Shown here: positions 52,701 to 63,200 of the stretch, piece after piece
Position numbering within the stretch: position 1 is the stretch's first letter
Layout: each line of letters begins with the position of its first letter
Source: Reichenbachiella ulvae
Lineage (GTDB): Bacteria; Bacteroidota; Bacteroidia; Cytophagales; Cyclobacteriaceae
NCBI RefSeq assembly: GCF_025833875.1
Contig: NZ_JAOYOD010000001.1
Coordinates: 248,001 to 312,000, forward strand
Direction: 5' to 3'
Length of the DNA stretch: 64,000 bases
The notes under the pieces: generated by a model
Told to the model about the DNA's origin: nothing
Seen by the model: only the letters and a program-made list of their open reading frames with translations
Database searches by the model: none
Program-made: the position numbers and the translations under genes

Positions 52701-55700
52701 TATATGCTGTTTTGTGCGATGAACTCCAATGGGACGTTGTTAGCTGTAGTGTTACTAATCGTAACAGGTACAGTCGTTTTGTTTCCTCCTACCAGATTGA
52801 CTGAAATAGAGCCTGGAAAGTCAAACGTGTATTCTGCATCAAAAGCCCCTGTTCCATTAAGAAGGATGGTTTTTGTTTCTCCAGAACTGAAGGCTAAGTC
52901 CAAGTAGCCGGATACAGATCCACTTTTGATGGGATCAAATACAACCGGAATCGCAATATTGGATAGCGCCTCTACTGTAATGGGTAGGGTAACACTTGTA
53001 CTAAATTCGTTTGAGCTAAAGGTTGCCTGACTCAGTTCTAATGATCCAAATCCGGTATTGTTGATCATGAGATGGGCTGTTTTAGGCAGCCCTATTTTGA
53101 CTTTTTCAAAATGAAGTGAATCGTCTATTTCTATCAATCCCTGCCCAGTCACATTTATTTGAAAAGGAAAGGAATGACTACCTTCATAAGTATTGTCCTT
53201 TATCAGGAAGTTGTTGTTGTACAGGCCACTTGGCATTTCGTAGTTTTCCGGGTCGATGGTGAGTGAGATGGTTTTAGAACTACCCGGTCCGATAGATCCC
53301 TTGATGGGAGATGCCTCGGATATCATAGAAATAGTACTGGTGGGTTCAAATCTGATGACCTGACCAGAAAATAAATCACGACCCACAGTATCAAAGTCTC
53401 TATAGACCAAAGAGTCATTGTCTTCGATGCCTTTCGTTAAAACCTGATATTTCATATCAGCTGTAAGGTCATCAACATCTTGATATCTGAACTCGATGGT
53501 GCCATCACGAAACAAAACAATTTGATAAGTGAGTTCACCATAAACATTAAATTTAGAATTAACAAACTCTTGAATTCTACTGACAAAAGTAAAAACTGAC
53601 CGATCACCAAAATTGTGATGATAGAGGGTATCGAGACTCATGAAATAGCCGTCGATTTTGATGGGGATTAAAGAGGCATTGATGTAGGTGTTGAGTTGAG
53701 CATGACTAAAAATCCAGGTAGACTCTATCTGCTCATTGAAGAAAGGGAATTTCATTCCTAGCGCAAATACAGAATCTATGAAAGGTTTGGTGGTTGTTTT
53801 ACTGCCAAACCCCGTGATGTCTTCCCATAGGCCTGCAGTTGGCCCTCCTGCGTCGTTAGAATCCAGGATGTTATAGGTAAGTTTGCTAGGTGTTTTGCCT
53901 GAATAGGTTTCGGGAATAGAATAATGACTCAAATCATAGAGTAGTTCGGAATCGGATCCGTTATTTTCCAGTGTCACATCCAGCTGAGCAGTACTTCCAT
54001 AATCTACATCTACTGTGAGCGTGTCAAATATTACATTTATGACTGGTTCTGTCTTACTTTTAATTTCGAGACTAAAGGGTAAAACTCCAATATTGGTGCT
54101 TAAGTTGAGGTTGGTCCCAATCAGTCCGCTACTTATCGGAGTATATTTAAATGGAACCAACCCAACTTCTGAAGAGAATATCTTGATGGGATCTTCAAAA
54201 TCTCGAATCAAATCCAAGTCTGTGGAGCTCAAATCGTAGATGATGAGAGTGTCCAGTCCTGTATTTTCTAATTCAAGAGATAAGGAGTTTTCGCGTCCTA
54301 CGTAGGCCTCAAAGCTGTAGCGCTTATCATTATCGACTACTGGTTTTTGCCCAGTCACTTCTACCTTGACCTCTATATTGATCATAGGTTTGTGTACATC
54401 GTTGGTCATAATACCTACTGACGCTAGATGATGTCCATTGGTCAGATGAGACACATCAATTGTTGCTGTGATTGCTTCACTAGTTCCTGCTGGGATTTCT
54501 CCTGATGTAGGGTTAAGGAAGACATATGATCCATCGTCTCCGGTACTTAGCGCATCTATCATAGGTATGAGTGGACGATCATAGTACCTGACGAAATCTT
54601 CATAGTTTCGGCCATTACTTCTAGAAAAGTAGAAAGTATTGGGTAGGTATTCCTGACCAAGTTGGCAGGCAATAGGATTTGTCATTTCACTTGGGAAATG
54701 CAGTACGACCCAGAAAAATTCGTTGTTTGAAAATCGCTGGGGCTGATATATAGGAATGGTGTAATATTTTAAAATATTGGTGGTGTCAGGATAGTATTTT
54801 TGAGTGTAGATTGTTTCTGCCTCCAGAGGATTTGTACGTCCTCCTTTTTTGATCTCTACAATGATGGGTACTTCATTGGTTTCAGGAAAAAGTACGGCTT
54901 GGACATGCGTAAGATTGAAGCTGTAATCGTAAGGGATCTCGTATCGTGTAGCCATGATCAAACCAGCATTTTCGTTACCAGTCCCGGCTAATATACCTGG
55001 GTAAGTGCCATTGTCGTAGCTGATGCCAGCCACGAACTGAGTGGCATCATTTTTCCAATGATCTCTATTTTGGGTGTTGAAGGCAGATGCCAAACTCATG
55101 TCCTCCAATGATTGGATATTCAATTCACCAGTTTCGATAATATTGGAAGTACTGAAATTTTCAACAGTAGTTGGTAAAGAGGAGTAATTAATCGTTTGGG
55201 TTAAACTATTGACCGAAGTACTGGTTGTATTTTCTTCTTCGATTGGATATCTAAAATAGTCCTCGTTTCGAATGAGTGTATTCCAATACACAATCCCTTC
55301 CCCAATATTTGAAAATTGAAAGGTAGTATCCTTTACAGGAGTTACACTGGCGTCTATTTTTAAAGAAAGACTTCTCACAGATTCCATGAAATGAGGTTCT
55401 TTGGAAGTGGTAGTCTTTAGGATATTGGATATGTCCGAAAGGTTTTCGAATTGATCCGTCGATTTTACGGCAAACCAATAGTCTTTTTCTTTGATTAGAC
55501 CTGTGATGTTAATTTCAAATTCCTCTCCAATTGCCGCGGTGTTCTCTAACAGGAATAAGCTGTTGCTGTCAAAATTGTCTTTGGTGATGGCAGATTCTGC
55601 TATGGCTAAATAGTAATTCAATGGTTCTTCACCTGAATCGTCATTGGGCACAGTCCATGAGAGACGAACCTCGTTGTGAAAGGTCTCTTTGGCAGCCAGA

Positions 55701-57268
55701 TCGCTGATTGGGTTAGGAGGAACCCGGCTATCTTCCAACAATGCTTTGTCGGCATTCAAATATCCGCGCCCGTATTTATTGTCATGAATAAAAATCAGTC
55801 GATCAGTAGAATTGATAATGATTCGTTTCAAATCATCGGCAGTAAAATCTTCTCCTCCAAATTTGGATATAATCAGTGCAGCCACCCCAGAAACATGTGG
55901 ACATGCCATAGAGGTGCCTTCAATGTATCCATAATTGTTATCAGGGAGTGTGCTTAGCACGCCACCTTCTTCACCAAAGTTGGTCATGTCTCCACCAGGA
56001 GCAGCTATATCAACCCAATCACCGTAGGTTGTATATGGAGAAGGGAAGCCAGTAGGGCCTGTGGCGGAAACACAAATGACCTCTTCGAATAAACCTGGAT
56101 AACGTCTCGATTCTGCTCCGGTATTTCCTGCAGCAAAAAAGAGGACACCCCCTTTCATTGGACTTCCTTCGTAGTTACCTGCCTCAGCTACGAAATATTT
56201 GATGGCATCATAGACCTCTGGTTCATAGTATTCTATTTGGTTGTAGCCCCATGAGTTCTGGGAAATTACAGCGCCATTATCTGCTCCATAGACGATTGCT
56301 TCGGCAAAGTTTGCACCCCCACTACCAGTTTCAGTAAAAACCTGACAAGACATCAATTTGACTCCATTTCCTGATCCATCACCTCCAGCGACTCCAGCCA
56401 CACCTAATCCATTGTTGCTGACAGCCCCGACTGTTCCTGCCACGTGAGTACCATGAGAACCACTGTATATGGTGCCTAAATCCGAATTGAAGTTGTATCC
56501 AAAGTAGTCGTCTACATATCCATTTCCGTCATCGTCTACGCCTTCTTCGCCATTGATTTCAGCTTGGTTTTTCCATATGTTGGCTTCTAAGTCTTCATGA
56601 TATACGTCAATCCCTGCATCTACAACAGATACGATGATATCAGAACTGCCTGTTTGCGATTGCCAGGCGTTGAATAGGTCAATGTCAAACCCTTCCAGTC
56701 CTACATTACCATAGTTTTGATAATGCCATTGATCTGCGACTAATGGATCGTCGAAGATGATGCTGTCTGCTGATGTACTCTGGGTATCAAGCTCCCTAAG
56801 GTTGTCTTTTTTGATGACCACAGGCTCTGAATTGCCATCCAGGTTTACCTTTTTATAAACAGGTTTGATGATCTCAAGATCACTAATGCCTTGATATTGT
56901 TTTACAATGTCGTTGGGGTCTAGATCCGGGTCAAACTCTAATTCATACCAAAGATGCAGGCCATATTTTCTGTGCTTCGCCTCGTGTTTTGGGGAGTAAG
57001 GAAAGACTCTTTTGATATTTTTAACACCAATTCTGTCACTTAGTTCATCCATTTTTTCGATTCCCATATGACTAGGAGAGGAGGATGGTCTGACCCTAAG
57101 GTTGCTTTGGTTTTCAATACTTTCAGGAGTGAATTTGACCCTGATTTTACCTTGGATCAAATCAGTATCAGCATTTTGTGCATTCGCGATCTGACTGCTT
57201 ATTATCAGGGCAAAGGCCAAACATGACAACAATTTTAAGCTCAGTTTTATATCTACTATCTTTCTCAT
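49736..57268 (-). CDS. Giant subtilisin-family (S8) serine protease with T9SS C-terminal sorting domain
   Basis: A 2510-residue secreted protease. Signal peptide 1-30 (SSQIANAQ), propeptide-like region to about 170, then the S8 catalytic domain with triad Asp217 (VVDAGID), His272 (GSHGTHVAGT) and Ser453 (GTSMACPHVSG), plus the oxyanion Asn in FFAAGNTG. After a fibronectin-III-like domain come choice-of-anchor/ASPM-SPD2-Hydin-like Ig domains, alternating with at least two similar beta domains carrying FPFYGEKFDSIWIS and FPFFNEQIESTWIF. A cadherin-like segment is near the end. The last ~80 residues (FICFPNPVTNRYSKIYYN to the LQ end) are a type A T9SS sorting domain. It is secreted to the cell surface or medium and probably degrades proteins for the SusC/SusD pair upstream in the operon. 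Confidence 0.95.
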   Translation of the reverse strand: MRKIVDIKLSLKLLSCLAFALIISSQIANAQNADTDLIQGKIRVKFTPESIENQSNLRVRPSSSPSHMGIEKMDELSDRIGVKNIKRVFPYSPKHEAKHRKYGLHLWYELEFDPDLDPNDIVKQYQGISDLEIIKPVYKKVNLDGNSEPVVIKKDNLRELDTQSTSADSIIFDDPLVADQWHYQNYGNVGLEGFDIDLFNAWQSQTGSSDIIVSVVDAGIDVYHEDLEANIWKNQAEINGEEGVDDDGNGYVDDYFGYNFNSDLGTIYSGSHGTHVAGTVGAVSNNGLGVAGVAGGDGSGNGVKLMSCQVFTETGSGGANFAEAIVYGADNGAVISQNSWGYNQIEYYEPEVYDAIKYFVAEAGNYEGSPMKGGVLFFAAGNTGAESRRYPGLFEEVICVSATGPTGFPSPYTTYGDWVDIAAPGGDMTNFGEEGGVLSTLPDNNYGYIEGTSMACPHVSGVAALIISKFGGEDFTADDLKRIIINSTDRLIFIHDNKYGRGYLNADKALLEDSRVPPNPISDLAAKETFHNEVRLSWTVPNDDSGEEPLNYYLAIAESAITKDNFDSNSLFLLENTAAIGEEFEINITGLIKEKDYWFAVKSTDQFENLSDISNILKTTTSKEPHFMESVRSLSLKIDASVTPVKDTTFQFSNIGEGIVYWNTLIRNEDYFRYPIEEENTTSTSVNSLTQTINYSSLPTTVENFSTSNIIETGELNIQSLEDMSLASAFNTQNRDHWKNDATQFVAGISYDNGTYPGILAGTGNENAGLIMATRYEIPYDYSFNLTHVQAVLFPETNEVPIIVEIKKGGRTNPLEAETIYTQKYYPDTTNILKYYTIPIYQPQRFSNNEFFWVVLHFPSEMTNPIACQLGQEYLPNTFYFSRSNGRNYEDFVRYYDRPLIPMIDALSTGDDGSYVFLNPTSGEIPAGTSEAITATIDVSHLTNGHHLASVGIMTNDVHKPMINIEVKVEVTGQKPVVDNDKRYSFEAYVGRENSLSLELENTGLDTLIIYDLSSTDLDLIRDFEDPIKIFSSEVGLVPFKYTPISSGLIGTNLNLSTNIGVLPFSLEIKSKTEPVINVIFDTLTVDVDYGSTAQLDVTLENNGSDSELLYDLSHYSIPETYSGKTPSKLTYNILDSNDAGGPTAGLWEDITGFGSKTTTKPFIDSVFALGMKFPFFNEQIESTWIFSHAQLNTYINASLIPIKIDGYFMSLDTLYHHNFGDRSVFTFVSRIQEFVNSKFNVYGELTYQIVLFRDGTIEFRYQDVDDLTADMKYQVLTKGIEDNDSLVYRDFDTVGRDLFSGQVIRFEPTSTISMISEASPIKGSIGPGSSKTISLTIDPENYEMPSGLYNNNFLIKDNTYEGSHSFPFQINVTGQGLIEIDDSLHFEKVKIGLPKTAHLMINNTGFGSLELSQATFSSNEFSTSVTLPITVEALSNIAIPVVFDPIKSGSVSGYLDLAFSSGETKTILLNGTGAFDAEYTFDFPGSISVNLVGGNKTTVPVTISNTTANNVPLEFIAQNSIYGSLDTPTPSKAMDKPNEELWSNFGYQWQHSDSTRQYYQWRDLKRNGQLIQIDTSAFHLLKLPFAFPFYGEKFDSIWISNEGFVTVVEPDEQTIIPLFEAGDGFKGMIAPYWANLRPSNPEEGILLDIQSDRVLIQWDNFTSISQYLEGGTVTFQLEIVQDGSIYFHYKDIINWTGLLKYGLESPDESEVLQEREGLFVANFFPFGDSTTLSIHPPLTKSLSAGETQNLDLILSAEDLYHPGSYQDSVVVTTNSEKQPKFTIPFQINVTGSPKLIADTELKWEEVVYKEDLIIRQSFEIRNEGYDVLSIESISNSSSLGTMSVYDTDGNKYIRLSSGLLSEAIEIGQWESLTLIVEIPVKSNNIIIGNFDLSGNFDTHHVNVEAKIVSPPIFDWDGMDQSFSMLQTQTKEFQFNINNTGSSTLVLDMTPAIVPPADGNSNVGTIDKIGNFTKDQPVSVDSLSIDSKEIADGIATTFIETGTYAFANKFENSEENFYLTHIKIYEVLKHQNELMTISVYYGGEKPQEGQLAFRQSFIIDQEIDEEWVYFELEEPLSIPSNQDFIIMVEQPTTIKFIGYDSTNDLDLRQKTFTGVYQKDGQYYWNSHIVYNNTNYVWKIRPLTASGEDAWLDLDIKKAKVAPGESLSITAIIDPKNTAPGKHQGKVLVASNDPDNSNSELTIDLSINGAAQFDYYPNIYEDTLRITETEEKVFSYLFSDPEGEQMTLELDSIDGTIDVEFEQTGDRTGQVKVRTDYEDAGIHHLAISLSDASGNLVRDTVVLEVINKNRPPVFNSEYEIINMNLAGTNQSLSIDPYDLFSDPDGDDIRVYAGNFTPEIVDLGFGSYFLNLTAITEGTGMLIFAADDGQEGGYVESYAYAQIINDPDAVGGETNSTQEAERILSSMNSDFICFPNPVTNRYSKIYYNLSESSNVKITLLNTMGQILIEDQLGQKEAGTYLHQLDIGGLYRGVYHCIIKTDQEKKSLKIVLQ

Positions 57269-57293
57269 TACTCTTGCTCCTAATCTTTATATA

Positions 57294-58748
57294 TTATTGA
57301 ACTTCCCTTACATATCTAACAGGAAGGGCATAATACGGACCTGTAACTACTGTGGTCCCATAATCTTCACCATTACTGAAATAGATGGTTTCGGCATTGC
57401 CATTGTAAGCGTAGTTTGCCGTCCAATACAAGGCAGTCGAATCCTGTTCGTTGAAAACATTTCTAAATGCTGGATCCTGGCCACTCGAAAATTCCAAATA
57501 GCCAGGTAGATTGAAATCGATCCCTGTTTCTCCACCTTCGGTGATTTTTTCTTTGGCATGTAACCTGCCGCCTGCATAGGATACTAAATCGTAGAATTCG
57601 GCAGAAGTAGGTAGTCTCCATCCTTCGGGGGCTGCTTCGACTGCTGAGGCATAATCATACAAGCGACCATAGTACTTTCTTTCGGACTCGGTCTCTAGCG
57701 CGTGTCCTTCCTTTATTACACTGCGTTCGGCATGACCATAGTACCACGATCCATTCCCTGGGTTTTGAGCATAGTTGAAGTTGTCCGCCATCCAATCCAG
57801 TCCATTTACTTCAGTAAAGCGATAAACCTGCTCATCTCTTTCATCCTTCCAAAAACCCCATTTGCCCCTGAATCTTACATGAACTGTATCTTTAGAAACT
57901 TCATTATCAAGTTTTACCGTCCATTGCAATTGGTACAGAGAATCCGCTACACCTTCAAATAAACTGTTTTGATTATCTAGATCGTGAAGCCTCCCATTGT
58001 TTCCATCAATGATCTTCCATGCTCCAGTAGCTCCAGCGGGTAAAAAACCTTCTAGAGTGTAGAATTTGATTTCTGTTGATTTTGAGGTTTGGACATCTAG
58101 ATTGTCCGAACCAGCATCTGCTCTAAGAGAATCGGTTCTGAAATCCAATTCGCGAAAAGCTTCTTGTCCACCATACGTTAGTGTCCATCTGACTTTATAT
58201 TTCTTATCAGATTGACCAATGAATTCTGCTTTGAAATGATCTGCATTTTCGATTCTTCCATTCTCACCACTGACAATCTCCCAATGCCCAGTAGCACCAA
58301 ATTTTGGAGCCTCAGCCTCTAGGTAAACGGACCGGTTGTTATAGGTAGTGTCTCCAATGTCAGTGAGGATTTTAGGTGCCATTTCTTTGAATGAAACTGT
58401 AATTGTCGCAGCATCATAATCCTTGCCCTTGCTGACTTCCCAGCCAAGATGATAACTCACCCCTGGTTCGCCATGAAATATAGTTTTAGGATCATGAATG
58501 TCTTCAAATACACCGTTTTCCCCAATGTAGATGCGCCACGTTCCTATCAAACCCTCAGATACTTCAGCAGCGTTTAGTTTGACTTTATATCCATCATTTT
58601 CTATGTCTAATAGGTCAATTCCCGCATTTGGGTTAAGAATGACCCCACCATCATCTTGATCATGACATGACCAAAGACTTGACAGGGTCAAGCATAGAAA
58701 GAGTAATTTTTTCAATATTCTTATTTGATACATTTGCTTCATTTTCAT
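57294..58748 (-). CDS. Lipoprotein with three Ig/PKD-like repeats and a Fib_succ_major domain
   Basis: A 484-residue lipoprotein from the ATG at 58748; its lipobox SLWSC gives Cys28. Three tandem repeats of about 85-90 residues occupy roughly 30-290. Each has a G-x-W-[RKE]-I motif (GTWRIYIGENG, GHWEIVSGENG, GAWKIIDGNNG), then a xFxG and a YxLxW motif (YHLGWEVSKG, YKVRWTLTYG, YQLQWTVKLD). The C-terminal ~190 residues form a Fibrobacter succinogenes major paralogous domain (FTEVNGLDWMADNFNY, YGRLYDYASAVEAAPEGWRL, PTSAEFYDL, ending YALPVRYVRE), which resembles the FGE fold. It lies 24 bp after susD and 25 bp before the protease, so it belongs to that operon and may hold substrate at the surface. 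Confidence 0.85.
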   Translation of the reverse strand: MKMKQMYQIRILKKLLFLCLTLSSLWSCHDQDDGGVILNPNAGIDLLDIENDGYKVKLNAAEVSEGLIGTWRIYIGENGVFEDIHDPKTIFHGEPGVSYHLGWEVSKGKDYDAATITVSFKEMAPKILTDIGDTTYNNRSVYLEAEAPKFGATGHWEIVSGENGRIENADHFKAEFIGQSDKKYKVRWTLTYGGQEAFRELDFRTDSLRADAGSDNLDVQTSKSTEIKFYTLEGFLPAGATGAWKIIDGNNGRLHDLDNQNSLFEGVADSLYQLQWTVKLDNEVSKDTVHVRFRGKWGFWKDERDEQVYRFTEVNGLDWMADNFNYAQNPGNGSWYYGHAERSVIKEGHALETESERKYYGRLYDYASAVEAAPEGWRLPTSAEFYDLVSYAGGRLHAKEKITEGGETGIDFNLPGYLEFSSGQDPAFRNVFNEQDSTALYWTANYAYNGNAETIYFSNGEDYGTTVVTGPYYALPVRYVREVQ

Positions 58749-58771
58749 GCAGTATGATGCTTTTATCAATT

Positions 58772-60187
58772 TTAGTATCCTATATTTTGATGATTATCGG
58801 TCACCTTATCATTTGCGTCAATCTCTGACTGTGGGATCGGGAAAGTGAGTCGGTAATAGTCCTCATCATCAGATGAAAAATTGAATGTGACCCAGTGATC
58901 CTCTTCACGCTGTAGAGGTAATAATCTTCTTTTGATGTCATTGAGCCTAAACCCCTCACCAAATAATTCTTTTCTTCTTTCGAGAAGAATTTCATCTATG
59001 AGGCTTTGTCCGGTGGTTGTGCTTTTAGTTGCAGCAGGGTTGGCCCTTCTTTGGATTCGATAAAGTGCATCCTGTGCTTGAGTGTAATTGCCGAGTTCTG
59101 CTTCACACTCTGCTTCAATCAGGTGCATTTCGGAGGCTCTAATTGCAATACGCTCAGCATTGCCTACTACGCTGTTGTGAGCAAATTTTAATATCACGAA
59201 TCGATTAGGGTCAAGCTCGCTATATCTGCCCATCAAATTTCGTCGGCTATCTTGACTAGAAAATTGGCTCACAAACTGATTGTGTGCTCGCATGGAACTA
59301 TATCCACCCACCGGCCAGTAAAAAGAAGGGATCGAAAGATACACATTGTTGTCATCCTGTGTATATGCAATTGAGAAAATGGATTCGGAGTTTCTGGCAA
59401 AATAACCGGAATACATATCATTTACCGTCATCAGATCTAATCCATCGTGCGCTTCTTTGGCCATATCTCTTGCCTTGGCCCAATCTCTTTTATTAAGATA
59501 TAGTCTGGCCAATATGGCTTTGGCAGCACGTTGGTCAAAGAACCCTTTGTCTTCTTCCATTTCCAGAAGACTAGTTGCAATCATTAGGTCATTTTCGATT
59601 TGATTGTAAACCTCATAAAGAGCAGCCCTTGGCTTATTTTCTGAATCAGCATCTTGACCTTCTGTCACTATCAGGATGGACAATGCCGTACTATCAGCAG
59701 CAAAAGAAGGAGCATAGAATTCTGTAAGTTTGTACATCGCATAGGCACGTAGTACTCTTGCCTGTCCTTCCATATTATTGATCTGCTCTTCGGTTGCATC
59801 TGGGATTACCCTTACATTGTGGATGATCTTGCTAGCATCGCTAATGACTTTGTATCCTGCCCACCAAGGTTCGTCGATATAGCTATAATTAGGCAACAGC
59901 TCCATCTGATAAACAGGAGTAAACCAATTCCAATTGTCCACAGAATTGATCATCAAATCTTCTCCCATGATATCGCTCATGATCGGAAGGTAGAGTCCAT
60001 CAAAAGTGTAAGAACTTAATTGGTCATATACGCCAGTGAGTGCTGTGTTGGCCACCGCGTAGGATTCAAACACCTTTTGGTCGGATATAGCATCTGTTGG
60101 TTCTAGATCCAGATGGTCTTCACAGGATACCAGTACTGTCAATACTAATACCCACTGTAGTTTCGATATTGCTTCAAATATTTTCAT
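58772..60187 (-). CDS. SusD/RagB-family lipoprotein (second Sus pair)
   Basis: About 471 residues from the ATG at 60187, whose lipobox VLVSC gives Cys22. A start at 60211 (overlapping the susC stop as ATGA) is also possible and would imply translational coupling. The body has SusD features: LEPTDAISDQKVFESYAVANTALT, GQARVLRAYAMYKLTEFYAP, RAAKAILARLYLNKRDWAKARDMA, and a C-terminal ASEMHLIEAECEAELG with RRKELFGEGFRLNDIKR. It should bind the substrate delivered to SusC. The operon partners (a repeat lipoprotein and a protease) suggest a proteinaceous substrate. Confidence 0.94.
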   Translation of the reverse strand: MKIFEAISKLQWVLVLTVLVSCEDHLDLEPTDAISDQKVFESYAVANTALTGVYDQLSSYTFDGLYLPIMSDIMGEDLMINSVDNWNWFTPVYQMELLPNYSYIDEPWWAGYKVISDASKIIHNVRVIPDATEEQINNMEGQARVLRAYAMYKLTEFYAPSFAADSTALSILIVTEGQDADSENKPRAALYEVYNQIENDLMIATSLLEMEEDKGFFDQRAAKAILARLYLNKRDWAKARDMAKEAHDGLDLMTVNDMYSGYFARNSESIFSIAYTQDDNNVYLSIPSFYWPVGGYSSMRAHNQFVSQFSSQDSRRNLMGRYSELDPNRFVILKFAHNSVVGNAERIAIRASEMHLIEAECEAELGNYTQAQDALYRIQRRANPAATKSTTTGQSLIDEILLERRKELFGEGFRLNDIKRRLLPLQREEDHWVTFNFSSDDEDYYRLTFPIPQSEIDANDKVTDNHQNIGY

Positions 60188-60207
60188 ACCCGTGTTTCTT
60201 CCCTTTA

Positions 60208-63200
60208 TCATAAGTTTACTTTCAATCCTGCTGTTACTACTTTGACCCCAGGAATCCTGCTATTGGTAGTGCCATTTAAAGCCCCTTCAGGATCAAATCC
60301 TTTGAATTTGCTGAATGTCATGAGGTTTTCCCCTGAGACAAATAACCTCAAACCTTGTAAATGCATCCGCTCACAGGCCAATTCTGGAAAACTGTAGGCC
60401 AGAGTGATGTTTTTCAGTCTTAGATAGGATGCATCTTCTAGAAATCTAGAAGATAGCTGTTCACCCTGGTCCGTATTATTGGTGACATATCTTGGGACGT
60501 CTGTGAACCTATTATTAGGTGTCCAGGCATTCAAGGCATCGGCTGCTAGGTTCGAGCCAGGTTGGGTACCATCATGCATGTTAGCAGCATAATCTAAATT
60601 GTAGACCTTGCCTCCCAGACTATAATAGAAATAGAAACTCAAATCAATCCCTTTGTAGTTTACACTATAGTTGATCCCTCCAAAAAAGTCTGGTAAAGCG
60701 GTTCCCATTCTTATTCTTTCTGCATCACTATACTCACTGGTTACTTGTTTGCCACTTCCTAGGGGGTCGGAGTAAGCAGAGTCTGGGTTTTCTGATGTCT
60801 CTTTGTCATCAGAATTAGCATTGACATACCACATGGGCTGACCATCGTCAGGGTTGACTCCTGCCCATTCGCGCATATAAAACTGGTATATACTGCTACC
60901 TTGCTCTAAGAGCTTAGTGCCAGATATTATTTTGTCAGTGTTTAGTTTCAAAATTTCATTGTCATTGGTGGAAATGTTGAATCCAATGTTGCTAGAAAAG
61001 GCATCATTTCTGATGATATCATAGTTTAAAGCTCCTTCCCAACCTGTATTGATCATAGCTCCGAGATTAGTCAGAATAGAACCAATACCTGTCCCTGCAG
61101 ATAGTGGTTGTGCAAACAGCAATTCATCAGAGGCTCTGTTGTAGTACTCGACTGTTAGATCCAGTTTGTCAAAGAGCCTGGTTTCCAAACCTATATTTAA
61201 GGAGGAGATTTTTTCCCAACTCAGATTTGGATTGGCGAGCTGTATAGGTGTTATCCCCGGGCTACCACCATAATTGGCTCCACTGCCATATAATCCTAGT
61301 GAAGCATAGTTGCCAATATTGTTGTTTCCTGAAGTGCCATAACTACCGCGTAGTTTCAAGTTATTGAGCCATTCTACAGATGGGAGCCAGTTTTCCTGAC
61401 TCAGAGTCCATCCAGCACCTACTGAATAGAAGAGTCCATACTGATTGTTTTCCCCAAAACGTGAACTCCCATCACTCCGAGCACTTGCGCTTAGAAAATA
61501 TTTATTTTCAAATTCATATTTGATCTGTCCTAGATAAGAAAGCATCCTCCAGGATGAACCAAAGCTAGATGGAGCTTCAGGACTGGCGCCCCAGATTAAG
61601 TCAGGGTATCCAGGAACAGCAAAGTCTGTTGCCTCTGCTGACAATAGGGTGAAGTCTGCGCCGATAGATTCTTGCCCAACTAAGATTTCGAATAGTGACC
61701 TTTCGGTACTTTTTGAATAATTCAGAACGTTAGAAATATTCCAGGAGATGTTGCCGCTACTCGAAGCACTACTACGTCCATTGACACCTGCCCCATCTCC
61801 ATGTTCCGGATTGTAGTGCACCAGGGCTTTTCCATCGGTATTGTCTATAGATCCTGTAGTCCTAAAAGTAAGGGTAGGTAAAATCTGAAAATCGAGGAAA
61901 ACGTTGACCATGCTGCGTTTGGTCTCCGATTCATATAAGTTAAGATCTGAAAGTCCTACCGGGTTGAAATCAAATACTGCTTTGTTATCCCAGTTGTATG
62001 TGCCGTCTGCATTGAATACGGGAGAGGCTGCATTGATCATTTCGGCGGATCTAACCGGGTTAGCTCCACCACTACCACTAGGTGGCGCGTTTGATTCTGA
62101 ATAAGACAGGTTTGATTTGATTCCAGCTGTGATAAAGCTGTTGATGTTGTGAGTGACGTTGATTTTACTAGTATATCGGGTAAAATCCGAACTAAGCACA
62201 GTTCCTGAGTCATCAAAGTACCCCAAAGAAAAGAAGACTTGGGTTATATCACTACCACCTGAGACGTTAAGGTTAATGTTACTTATTAGGCCGTTTTTGT
62301 AGATTTCGTCCCGCCAATCAGTGTCAGTGTGGATTTGAGTACCAGGTATTACTTTTCCATTGTTATCCAAAGGCTGGTCAACTCCGAATGGATTGAACCC
62401 TACGATTTCTTTTACATTTTCATTGGCAAAGTCTTTCGATTCTTGATTGGATTTCCCTTCAATCAAGGCCTGATTGTATAGTCCCATCCAGGAGTGTTCG
62501 TATATCTGACTAGAATTCATTAACTCATAGCCGTCAGATACTCTGGAGGATACTCCGAAATTAGAGGAAAAGGAAATTTGGGTTTTACCTTTTTGGCCTT
62601 GTTTGGTAGTGATGACCACCACGCCATTTGCTGCTCTTGAACCATAGAGCGAGGCAGCTGCTGCGTCTTTCAATACCGTGATACTTTCAATGTCATTTGG
62701 ATTAATGTCAGATATGGAACCGTCTATAGGGACCCCATCCAAAACATATAGTGGGCTGCTGCTGGCACTGAGTGAACCAATACCTCTAATTCTAACAGCA
62801 GCACTAGACCCTGGTTGCCCGGAGGCACTGGATACCATCAGGCCTGGAGTGGCTCCCTGTAAGGCTTTTTCGAATGAAGAAACAGGTCTGTTTTCGATCA
62901 CTTCGCTATCGACCACTTCTGCAGCTCCTGTGAAGGCTTCTTTAGTTGAAGTCCCGTAGGCCACTACCATCACAGCTTCTAATTGCTGAATGTCATCCTG
63001 CATAGTAACGTCTATGACAGATTGCCCATTGACTGGTAAGATGACTTGTTTCATACCGACAAATGAAAAGATCAAACTTGCCTGATTATCAGGTGCAGAA
63101 ATAGAATAGTTGCCCTCTATATCGGTAATAGTACCTGTATCGGTACCTTCTATCACTACCGTGACACCTGGTAGGCCTTGTCTATTTATATCTTGTACTT

